12,349 nt of DNA from Archangium sp. (GTDB taxonomy: Bacteria; Myxococcota; Myxococcia; Myxococcales; Myxococcaceae). Numbering within the stretch: the first letter of the stretch is position 1; each line of letters opens with the position of its first letter. The DNA lies in NCBI GenBank assembly GCA_016793525.1, contig JAEUJT010000007.1, positions 1-12,349 on the forward strand, given 5' to 3'. The notes under the pieces are model-generated. The model saw only the letters and a program-made list of their open reading frames with translations, ran no database searches and was not told the origin of the DNA. Below are positions 7,057-12,349 of the stretch, one piece after another. Both the position numbers and the translations under genes were made by a program.

Positions 7057-8058
7057 TCAACTCGCCGGAGCCGTCGCGCACTCGAAGACGAGCCGGCCGA
7101 TGAACCCGCCATCGCGGAGCCACCACAGCCGCTCCGCCGCCGCCTCGAGGGGCGCCACGTCGACGCGGGCGAGCAACACCCCGGCGCGGCCGAGCGCGAG
7201 CACCTCGCGGAGGTCGACCGCGCTCCCCACCACGCTCCCGCGCAGCGTCACGCCGCGGAGCACCACGTCACTCAACCCCACATCGACGCGCCCCGTTGGC
7301 GTCGAGCCCACCAGCACCGCCACCCCGCCAGGCCGGAGCGACCGCACCGCCTGCTGCACCGCCTGAATCGAGGGCGTACACACCAGCGCCACCTCGACGC
7401 CGCCGGGAGGCAACACCGACGACGCACCGAGCGTCTCCCCGAACTTCCGCCGTTCGACGTCGAGGTCAACCACCGAGACCTCGGCCCCACGGTGAAGCGC
7501 CAGCTGCACCGCCAAATGCCCCACCCCGCCGACGCCGAATACGGCCACGCGTGTGCCCCGGTCGACCCCTCCGGCCCGGAGCGCCCCGAGCGCGGTCCAC
7601 CCGCTCCCCACCCAACAGGCCACCTGCGCCGCGTCGTCACCCTCGTCGATCGGCACCAGGTGCTGCGCCGCGAACACGCCGTGCGTCGCCAACGCGCCGT
7701 CGCGCTGGAGCCCGTGCCACGCCGCGCGCGCACACCACCTCGCCTGGCCTGTGAGGCATACCTCGCAGCTGCCGCACGATGTCGCCAACGGGGTCACCGC
7801 CACCCGCTGCCCCACGTGCAACGCCGCGCCCTGCCCGACCGCTTCGACCCGGCCCACGGCCTCTTGCCCGGGCACGAGCGGCAGCCGCGGCGGCGCGTCG
7901 AGGGTGAGCGCGTTCCAGTCAGACAGCCCCAAGGTGCAGCACTCGAGCGCCAGCCGAACGTCGCCAGGCCCGGGCGCGCCGACTTCGCGCGGCGCCACGA
8001 CGAGGGGCTCCTTGGCATGCGTCAACATCACGGCGCGTGGGCTCACCCAAACGTTCAT
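7057..8058 (-). CDS. Zinc-alcohol-dehydrogenase-like (MDR) oxidoreductase lacking catalytic Zn ligands
   Basis: 333 aa from the ATG at 8058; an ATG at 8028 is possible but cuts the first strand, and starts at 8115/8106 would overlap the divergent gene. This is a medium-chain dehydrogenase with a GroES-like N-terminal domain and a Rossmann domain with the motif FGVGGVG (~174-180). An Asp after the second strand (VVDLD) suggests NAD(H) over NADP(H). The four structural-zinc cysteines are intact (C95, C98, C101, C109 in CGSCEVCLTGQARWC). The catalytic site is altered. Where the family has C-x-T/S-D this protein has G44-L-S-D47, and the GHE motif reads GQE (Gln65). Only the third ligand position keeps Cys148. 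It may be a zinc-free reductase or inactive. It is divergent from the DUF3298 gene and followed after 99 bp by the START-led operon. The substrate is unknown. Confidence 0.9.
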   Translation of the reverse strand: MNVWVSPRAVMLTHAKEPLVVAPREVGAPGPGDVRLALECCTLGLSDWNALTLDAPPRLPLVPGQEAVGRVEAVGQGAALHVGQRVAVTPLATSCGSCEVCLTGQARWCARAAWHGLQRDGALATHGVFAAQHLVPIDEGDDAAQVACWVGSGWTALGALRAGGVDRGTRVAVFGVGGVGHLAVQLALHRGAEVSVVDLDVERRKFGETLGASSVLPPGGVEVALVCTPSIQAVQQAVRSLRPGGVAVLVGSTPTGRVDVGLSDVVLRGVTLRGSVVGSAVDLREVLALGRAGVLLARVDVAPLEAAAERLWWLRDGGFIGRLVFECATAPAS

Positions 8059-8072
8059 ACCGTGGAAGTTGC

Positions 8073-8094
8073 GTCGCGCCCGTGCCTTCGCGAC
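8073..8094. promoter_or_regulatory. Inverted repeat in the divergent intergenic region, candidate operator
   Basis: GTCGCG and CGCGAC form a perfect 6-bp inverted repeat around a 10-bp spacer, inside the 46-bp gap between two divergent genes and 10 nt before the ATG at 8105. The position would suit a shared regulator. In DNA this GC-rich, short inverted repeats also occur by chance. Confidence 0.3.
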
Positions 8095-8104
8095 AGTGCC
8101 CCGC

Positions 8105-8995
8105 ATGCCCACCATTCAGAGCCGTCCCGCTGCGCGCACTGCCACGACCTCCACCGCAGCCTCCACGCCGGCCAAGAAGCCCGCCACGACCACGTCGCAG
8201 GCGACCGTCACCGCGCCCGGAGGCTGGAAGGCGCCCGTCGCTCCGGCGCTGCCCAAGTTCATCGGCGCGCGCTTCTCCATCGAGCAGGCAGGCGGCCTCA
8301 TGGCGCCCAAGGGAATGAAGCTCACCTCGAAGACCGAGAAGCATACCGACACGGTGAAGCTGACGGGTGGCAAGACCGCGAAGCTGGAGTGGACCAACCA
8401 GACCCTCACGGTGAAGAACGCGGCGGGCAAGACGGTGACGCTGAAGAGCCCTCCGCCGCAGGCCTACGCCGAGGCGCAGAAGGAGTTCCGTTCGGCGTTT
8501 AAAGGCCTCACCAAAGACGAGCTCGAGTTCGAGCCGCTCACCTGGGAGAAGCAACACTCGTACGGCGGCTTCGGCGCGGCCGGCAAAATGGTGTCCGTGC
8601 GCGACTACTTCGGTGAGTACACCGGGGGCGCGCACCCGAACGGCTTCACCTTCCTCACCACGTTCAACACCGAGACGGGCAAGCCAGTGAAGCTGAGCGA
8701 GCTGCTCTCGAAACCGCAGATCGCCGCCATCGCGGCCGCGCTGGTGAAGGAGCAGCCGAAGATGAAGAGCGAAGACGGCATCGACGCGACGATGTTCGCG
8801 TTCGACGACGTGTCGACCAAATCGATGACCGACTTCATCGACAGGAGCTTCGCCCTCACCACCGATTCGAAGGGCAACCCGCAGATCGAGATCGCCTGGG
8901 AGTCGGGCATGTACGCGCTCGGTGGCACCATGGCCCGCTTCACCTTCGCGGCGCCGAACGACCCGGCCTTCCGCGCCAAGATCGGCCTCAAGTAA
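8105..8995 (+). CDS. DUF3298 (RsiV-like) domain protein with low-complexity leader
   Basis: 296 aa. The ATG at 8105 is the last in-frame start before the body; no Shine-Dalgarno is visible. Residues 1-~50 are Thr/Ala/Pro/Lys-rich with no hydrophobic core, so there is no Sec signal or membrane anchor. The C-terminal half shows the DUF3298 signature: a strand SVRDYFGEYTGGAHPNG (GGAHPNG at 174-180), FLTTFNTETGKPVKLSELL, then a helix, then FALTTDSKG-type and EIAWESGMYALGGTMARFTF strands. DUF3298 occurs in RsiV-type anti-sigma factors, where the extracellular part senses lysozyme, and in many proteins of unknown role. Here no sigma-factor gene or anti-sigma membrane segment is nearby, so RsiV function is not claimed. 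It converges on the next gene, 9 bp away. Confidence 0.82.
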   Translation: MPTIQSRPAARTATTSTAASTPAKKPATTTSQATVTAPGGWKAPVAPALPKFIGARFSIEQAGGLMAPKGMKLTSKTEKHTDTVKLTGGKTAKLEWTNQTLTVKNAAGKTVTLKSPPPQAYAEAQKEFRSAFKGLTKDELEFEPLTWEKQHSYGGFGAAGKMVSVRDYFGEYTGGAHPNGFTFLTTFNTETGKPVKLSELLSKPQIAAIAAALVKEQPKMKSEDGIDATMFAFDDVSTKSMTDFIDRSFALTTDSKGNPQIEIAWESGMYALGGTMARFTFAAPNDPAFRAKIGLK

Positions 8996-9004
8996 GGCGG
9001 CGCG

Positions 9005-9268
9005 TCAGTCGCAGTCGAGCATCGAGTTCTTGATCACGCACTTCATGTCGGCGGCGAGCTTGGCCGAGCCCGCCCCCTTGACGCGCAGCTTGCAGCCCTC
9101 GTGCGGCAGCGAGGTCGAGGTGTTGCTCCCGATCGAGGTGTGGAGCGTCGACGAGCCACACTCGATCTCCATCTCGTACTTCTTCGAGTCTTGATTCGAG
9201 AGCGTCGGGTGGAAGGCGAGCGCGGCGGTCGAGGCGAGCAGCGCGGCGGCGAGGGCGAAGCGGTTCAT
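9005..9268 (-). CDS. Small secreted four-cysteine protein
   Basis: 87 aa from the ATG at 9268, chosen because it yields a textbook signal peptide (MNRFALAAALLASTAALA/F, cleavage after ALA at residue 18); a start at 9307 would place it 13 residues inside. The mature ~69 residues contain four cysteines (37, 59, 77, 86), enough for two disulfides, plus Ser/Thr-rich and basic stretches (KKYEMEIECGSSTLHTS, CKLRVKGAGSAKLAADMKC). A compact beta-type fold is plausible. I do not recognise a family. It is convergent with the DUF3298 gene and divergent from the Lys/Ala-tail gene across 136 bp. Confidence 0.72.
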   Translation of the reverse strand: MNRFALAAALLASTAALAFHPTLSNQDSKKYEMEIECGSSTLHTSIGSNTSTSLPHEGCKLRVKGAGSAKLAADMKCVIKNSMLDCD

Positions 9269-9348
9269 GGGCGGTTCCGTGTTCGAGGACTGCGGGTTCG
9301 TGAGCACAACCCCGCTGACGCATCACGCGTGCAACAAAACTGAAGCGC

Positions 9349-9376
9349 TTGCAAACGTGCGGCGCGGGCAGACAAT
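9349..9376 (+). promoter_or_regulatory. Candidate sigma-70-type promoter
   Basis: TTGCAA (9349-9354) and GACAAT (9371-9376) are separated by 16 bp, each matching the consensus at 4 of 6 positions. Transcription would begin near 9383, placing the palindrome at 9381-9400 at the 5' end of the mRNA. Consensus matches in a high-GC genome are weak evidence. Confidence 0.3.
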
Positions 9377-9380
9377 GCCG

Positions 9381-9400
9381 GCCTCCTTTCGAAAGGCGGC
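9381..9400. promoter_or_regulatory. 20-bp palindrome overlapping the ribosome-binding region
   Basis: CCTTTCGAAAGG (9385-9396) is a perfect 12-bp palindrome; with GCC/GGC flanks it extends to 20 bp with one mismatched pair. The right arm contains the AAAGG that could serve as the Shine-Dalgarno for the ATG at 9405. It may be an operator or an mRNA stem that hides the ribosome-binding site. Confidence 0.45.
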
Positions 9401-9404
9401 GCAC

Positions 9405-10307
9405 ATGGCGGCGAAGAAGAAAGCGGCAGCTCCAAAGGCAGCAGCGAAGAAGAAGCTCACGGCTCCGGTGAAGAAGAAGTCGAAGCTGCGGCCGACGCCT
9501 GCGGTGAAGCTGCTCGATCGCGCCCAGCTCCCCGGTACCAAGCTGCGCGACCTGTTCCGCGCCTCGTTCACCGATGATCAGTGCCGCAGCTGGGGTGAGA
9601 AGACGAAGGCGGTGAACGTGCTCGCCGCGTGCGCGCAGTGGCTGCCGCTCATCGACAAGGGGCTCTCCAAAGCGCCGCGCTTCGCGTATTCGCCGCAGCG
9701 CTTCGCGTGGCTGTTGGAGTGCGTGGTCGCGCTGGAAGACGAGGTCGAGCGCACCACGAACGACGGCGCCGACGAGGCGGTGGGCCTGCGCTCGTACGCC
9801 GCGTCGCGCGCCACGCAGGAGCGCAACGGGTTGCTCGACGGCTTGATGCAAGTCGCGGCGGGGCGGGCGGATTTGCGTCCTCAAATTACGCAGCGCACCG
9901 GCGACGTGCGCACCCTCGACGGCTTGGAGAGCTCTCTCGCGGGCCTCCTCGACCTCGCCACCCGGTGGCACAAGCGTGATGACCTGTCGTTGCTGTGCGA
10001 CGACGCCGACCTGGGCGAGGAGCGCCTCAACCGGGCGTGGAACGCGCTCGAGGCGCTCCACCAGGCGACCGAGGTCACCAACCGCCACGCGCGCAATGAG
10101 GGCGACGCCGAAAGCGTCAACCTCATCGAGGGCCGCGTACTGCGCGAGATGAAGCTCGCCATGCGCGCCTTCGACCGCGCCCGCGCCTCGAGCCTGGACG
10201 TGCCGGCGCTCGTGGTGCCTCCGTCGTTGAAGCACACTCTCGATCGCACCGCGTCAGACGACGCGGAGACGCCCATTCCCGACCCGGCCGCCACCCCGAC
10301 GTCGTAA
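9405..10307 (+). CDS. Helical protein with histone-H1-like Lys/Ala tail, function unknown
   Basis: 300 aa. The ATG at 9405 is chosen because AAAGG lies 8 nt upstream and the protein opens with MAAKKKAAAPKAAAKKK. An ATG at 9375 would add ten residues and an ATG-like start at 9267 would run through the promoter region. Residues 1-35 are a Lys/Ala/Pro tail like those of eukaryotic H1 and bacterial AlgP/Hc1-type proteins, suggesting binding to DNA or another polyanion. Residues ~36-285 are predicted mainly helical (e.g. FAWLLECVVALEDEVERT, GLESSLAGLLDLATRWHK, LNRAWNALEALHQATEVTN, LREMKLAMRAFDRARASS), followed by a short acidic/Pro tail. No catalytic motif is seen and the body is not recognised. 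The protein is probably cytoplasmic, as no signal peptide is present. Confidence 0.85.
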   Translation: MAAKKKAAAPKAAAKKKLTAPVKKKSKLRPTPAVKLLDRAQLPGTKLRDLFRASFTDDQCRSWGEKTKAVNVLAACAQWLPLIDKGLSKAPRFAYSPQRFAWLLECVVALEDEVERTTNDGADEAVGLRSYAASRATQERNGLLDGLMQVAAGRADLRPQITQRTGDVRTLDGLESSLAGLLDLATRWHKRDDLSLLCDDADLGEERLNRAWNALEALHQATEVTNRHARNEGDAESVNLIEGRVLREMKLAMRAFDRARASSLDVPALVVPPSLKHTLDRTASDDAETPIPDPAATPTS

Positions 10308-10314
10308 CCGCGTC

Positions 10315-10583
10315 GGCAGTGCAGGCCGGAGCTCGGGCAGTCCCCCCGGGCAGCCGGCAGTCGCCTCCGGAACTCCGGCAGTCGCCTCCAGGACTCGGGC
10401 AGTCGCCCCGGGTGGCCGGCAGTCGGCTCCGGGACTCGGGCAGTGACCTCCAGAACTCGGGCAGTCGCCCCGGGCGGCCGGCAGTGACGTCCGGAGCTCC
10501 GGCAGTCGCCTCCAGAACTCGGGGAGTCATCCCCGGCGTCCGGCAGTCAGCTCCGAACACCGGGGAGTGCACCCCAGCGGCTC
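10315..10583. repeat. 20-21-bp repeat array with 62-bp higher-order period
   Basis: Thirteen units each begin GGCAGT or GGGAGT (starts at 10315, 10336, 10356, 10377, 10398, 10418, 10439, 10460, 10480, 10501, 10522, 10542, 10563; the last is partial). Unit lengths run 21, 20, 21, 21, 20, 21, 21, 20, 21, 21, 20, 21, so the pattern repeats every 62 bp. The 20-bp type lies at 10336, 10398, 10460 and 10522 and carries CCCCGGG-like cores. The other two types carry CTCCGGGACTC-like and CTCCAGAACTC cores. Because 62 is not a multiple of 3, no frame is conserved through the array, so it is non-coding. Several junctions can form short stems (GGGC-AGTC-GCCC at 10397-10408 and 10459-10470; GCCG-GCAGT-CGGC at 10415-10427). 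There are no unique spacers, so it is not CRISPR. Confidence 0.92.
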
Positions 10584-10598
10584 ACAGGAAAAGACGGA

Positions 10599-11110
10599 AT
10601 GCGCTCGATCGCTCGAACTCCCGGAGCGTTTCGCCAGGTGCGCGAGGTGCGCGCGGACCAGTACGGCTTGCGCACGCTGGTCGAGGTCGGCGGCACTGTC
10701 ATCAAGGTCGAAGTCGTCCTCGAGGCTCGCATCACGCTCGCTGTCCTCGCGCCGCCGACGTGGTGTGTGGAGTTCCGACGCTGACCGCGGTCGACCTGGT
10801 GGCGACCAAGTTCCTCGCGAACTCAGACCGCTGGGCCGACGCGAGTGTGTTTAGCCGCGACATCATCGACCTCACGATGATGCAGCCAACGGCGGAGAAC
10901 GTGCTCCGTGGCCTCGCGAAGGCGCGCACGGCGTATGGCCCAAGCATCGACCTCGACGCGATGAAGGCGATTCGGCGGCTCCGCGAGCAGCCTGATGTGC
11001 TCGCCCGGTGCATGACGGCGCTTACGATGACTGCACCAGCGACCACGGTACGGCGGAGGCTCTCGGCGCTCGCGCACACCGTGAAGCGCTCCGCGCCCGC
11101 TCAGCGCTGA
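10599..11110 (+). pseudogene. Truncated, frameshifted AbiEii-like nucleotidyltransferase remnant
   Basis: Two frames together give a family-like C-terminal region. The first (10599-~10757) reads VREVRADQYGLRTLVEVGGT, VIKVEVVLEARITLAVLAPP. After a -1 shift in the GC-rich run 10749-10757 the second frame continues DVVCGVPTLTAVDLVATKFL, ANSDRW, FSRDIIDLTMMQP, then helical sequence to the TGA at 11108-11110. The K-x-L-A-x-x-D-R-W plus R-D-x-x-D-L pattern is characteristic of the AbiEii/AbiGii toxin-type nucleotidyltransferase family (the NTP-transferring partner of type IV toxin-antitoxin and abortive-infection systems). The N-terminal catalytic part (G-G-x-x and D-x-D motifs) is missing; the repeat array lies where it should be. 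No antitoxin (AbiEi) gene is visible. It is most likely a decayed gene. Family recognition is from memory of the motif. Confidence 0.65.
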
Positions 11111-11153
11111 CGAACTGACACCCCGACCCGAGCGCAACGAAGAACGGTGCGGC

Positions 11154-11184
11154 GGCCTGTTCAGTCTTCGCCCCTCAACAGGCC
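11154..11184. promoter_or_regulatory. Inverted repeat upstream of the pseudo-receiver gene
   Basis: GGCCTGTT (11154-11161) and AACAGGCC (11177-11184) are perfect 8-bp arms around a 15-nt loop, 44 bp after the remnant stop and 70 bp before the next start. No T-run follows, so a classical terminator is unlikely; an operator or a weak stem is possible. Confidence 0.45.
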
Positions 11185-11191
11185 CACCATT

Positions 11192-11221
11192 GTGTGCACA
11201 CCGCTGACGGCCCAAATTTGG
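11192..11221. promoter_or_regulatory. Two short palindromes, candidate operator region
   Basis: GTGTGCACAC (11192-11201) and CCAAATTTGG (11212-11221) are perfect 10-bp palindromes with centres 20 bp apart, about two helical turns. They lie 33 bp before the ATG at 11255 and include the most AT-rich hexamer of the gap. The promoter position itself is not resolved. Confidence 0.4.
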
Positions 11222-11254
11222 ACCCGGGCACAGAGCTGTAGGAACCTGTCTCCC

Positions 11255-12349
11255 ATGGCTTCTCAGGTGCTGCTCGTCGCAGATGACTTGGCGACCGTCG
11301 CCGCGGTGAAGCGAGTCTTGTCGGCGCAGGGGTACGAGGTCGTGCTCGCGACCAGCGCCGCCGACGCCGTCATCGCCTGGAGCCACCACCTCCCCTCGTT
11401 GCTCGTGTTGCAGCCCTCGGTCGAGGGGGAGCGCGGCGGCGTGGTGTTGGAGGAGCTCCAGGCGCACCCCGATGCGCGCCTGCTGCGGGTGTTGCTGCTC
11501 GGGGAGACGCTGCCGGGGTTCGGGTACCCGGTGGAGCCGCTCCCCATCGAGACCGAACATTTCGCCGACAGCGTCGCCGAGGCCATGCGCGGTACGCGCG
11601 AGTCGATGGAGGCCCCCACGCCGCCGCCTCCCGCCCCGCCCAAGGAGGACCCGTCGGGCACCTTGGAGGAGACCCTCTTCGGCGACCTCTCGTCTTCCAT
11701 CGAGGCGTCGATGCAGCGCGACCTCGAGGCCCAGGCGATTGCGTCGGTGGAGTCGACCCTCGCCCAGCGCGAGCAAGACACCGAGCTCCAGCGCCTCGAA
11801 GACGATGTGCGCGCCGAGGCCCAACGCCGGCGACAGGCGAGAGACAACGCCCCGCGGCCCCAGATGCACGAGCCGGCCGAGACCCCGCCTCCGCCCTCCG
11901 CCACGGCGACCGAGGAGACGTCGTTCGATGCGGTCAACGAGCTGACGCCTCCGCCTGGCATCCCGCCCGAACGCGCCGCCGCCGACCTGCTCGCCCGCGC
12001 CGATGCGATGCGCCTCGAGAGCCGCGCCGTCGCCGAGTCGACCCAGCGCACCTCCGAACATGACGCGCGCACCCACGAGACCGCCGTCGAGGCCCTCACC
12101 CGGCGCGCCGAACACGCCGAGTCCCTCGTGCGCCGCGAGCGCGAAGCCCGGGAGGCGGTGGAGAGCGAGCTGGTGCAGCTCCGCGAGACGACCGCCGCCG
12201 CGGTGAACGACGCGACCGCGAAGGCCGACGCGGAGACCTCTGCGCTCGAGGCGCGCATCGCCGAGCTGACCGACGAGCTGGCGACGTTGTCTGAAGACCT
12301 CCTCGGTGAGTCGGCGCGGCGCGAGGCGCTGGAGACCGACGCCGCGGCG
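11255..12349 (+). CDS. Pseudo-receiver domain plus coiled-coil protein, FrzS/AglZ-like architecture, 3' partial
   Basis: At least 365 codons without a stop from the ATG at 11255 to the right edge; AGGA lies about 11 nt upstream. Residues ~4-115 have the order of a response-regulator receiver: SQVLLVADDLATVAAVKRVL, then QGYEVVLATSAADAV, PSLLVLQPSVEGERGG, and LLRVLLLGETLPG. The acidic pair D10-D11 is kept, but the phospho-acceptor Asp is Gln (Q53), and the conserved Thr/Ser and Lys of active receivers are not seen. A Pro-rich linker, a helical segment (~140-205), another Pro-rich linker and then a long Glu/Arg/Ala heptad-like coiled coil (from ~235) follow. FrzS and AglZ, which control polarity in gliding and pilus motility of myxobacteria, have this layout, with degenerate receivers not requiring phosphorylation. 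Orthology is not claimed: other myxobacterial coiled-coil proteins share it. Confidence 0.8.
   Translation, partial: MASQVLLVADDLATVAAVKRVLSAQGYEVVLATSAADAVIAWSHHLPSLLVLQPSVEGERGGVVLEELQAHPDARLLRVLLLGETLPGFGYPVEPLPIETEHFADSVAEAMRGTRESMEAPTPPPPAPPKEDPSGTLEETLFGDLSSSIEASMQRDLEAQAIASVESTLAQREQDTELQRLEDDVRAEAQRRRQARDNAPRPQMHEPAETPPPPSATATEETSFDAVNELTPPPGIPPERAAADLLARADAMRLESRAVAESTQRTSEHDARTHETAVEALTRRAEHAESLVRREREAREAVESELVQLRETTAAAVNDATAKADAETSALEARIAELTDELATLSEDLLGESARREALETDAAA

Noticed and set aside
10315..10583. CRISPR array
   Set aside because: Units of 20-21 bp are directly adjacent with no unique spacers, and no cas genes are in the window.
10319..10741. Coding continuation of the AbiEii-like frame through the repeat array
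   Set aside because: The frame is open, but a 62-bp period shifts the phase in every block so the peptide is not repetitive, and it shows no family motifs before about 10757.
10823..12115. Long minus-strand open frame (430 codons) opposite the pseudo-receiver gene
   Set aside because: Gly/Arg/Leu-rich composition with no domain. The plus strand carries a recognisable receiver fold and coiled coil with normal codon use.

Overview
The window is high-GC DNA (roughly two thirds G+C) with GC-rich third codon positions and dense lipoprotein and tandem-repeat genes. That style fits the Myxococcota (myxobacteria-like deltaproteobacteria). This is an inference from style and gene content, because no rRNA or other taxonomic marker is present. 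No tRNA, rRNA, CRISPR array or insertion sequence was found.

Layout: (1) 1-4149, plus strand: the 3' part of a TonB-dependent outer-membrane receptor, overlapping by ATGA a lipoprotein gene, then a second lipoprotein gene 20 bp downstream. The two lipoproteins look like diverged paralogues, so this reads as an outer-membrane uptake operon with two surface or periplasmic partners. (2) 4232-6957, minus strand: a tightly packed four-gene operon of exported proteins. In transcription order these are a START/SRPBCC-domain protein, a protein with a symmetric cysteine hairpin followed by 16 VRDAPP hexapeptides, a small Cys-rich lipoprotein, and a TPR lipoprotein. (3) 7057-8058, minus: a zinc-alcohol-dehydrogenase-like oxidoreductase that keeps the structural-zinc cysteines but has lost two of the three catalytic zinc ligands. 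(4) 8105-8995, plus: a DUF3298 (RsiV-like) protein, divergent from the dehydrogenase across a 46-bp gap containing an inverted repeat. (5) 9005-9268, minus: a small secreted four-cysteine protein. (6) 9405-10307, plus: an all-helical protein with a histone-H1-like Lys/Ala tail, preceded by a palindrome that overlaps its ribosome-binding site.

(7) 10315-10583 is a non-coding array of about 13 units of 20-21 bp, organised as a 62-bp higher-order repeat of three unit types. It lies against (8) 10599-11110, a 5'-truncated and frameshifted remnant of an AbiEii-like nucleotidyltransferase gene. (9) 11111-11254 is an intergenic region with three palindromic elements. It precedes (10) a gene open to the right edge (11255-12349) encoding a degenerate response-regulator receiver domain (phospho-acceptor Asp replaced by Gln) followed by proline-rich linkers and a long coiled coil. 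This is the architecture of myxobacterial FrzS/AglZ-type polarity and motility proteins.

The most unusual items are the 62-bp higher-order repeat beside a broken toxin-like gene, the cysteine-hairpin/hexapeptide-repeat protein in its lipoprotein operon, and the dehydrogenase without its catalytic zinc site.
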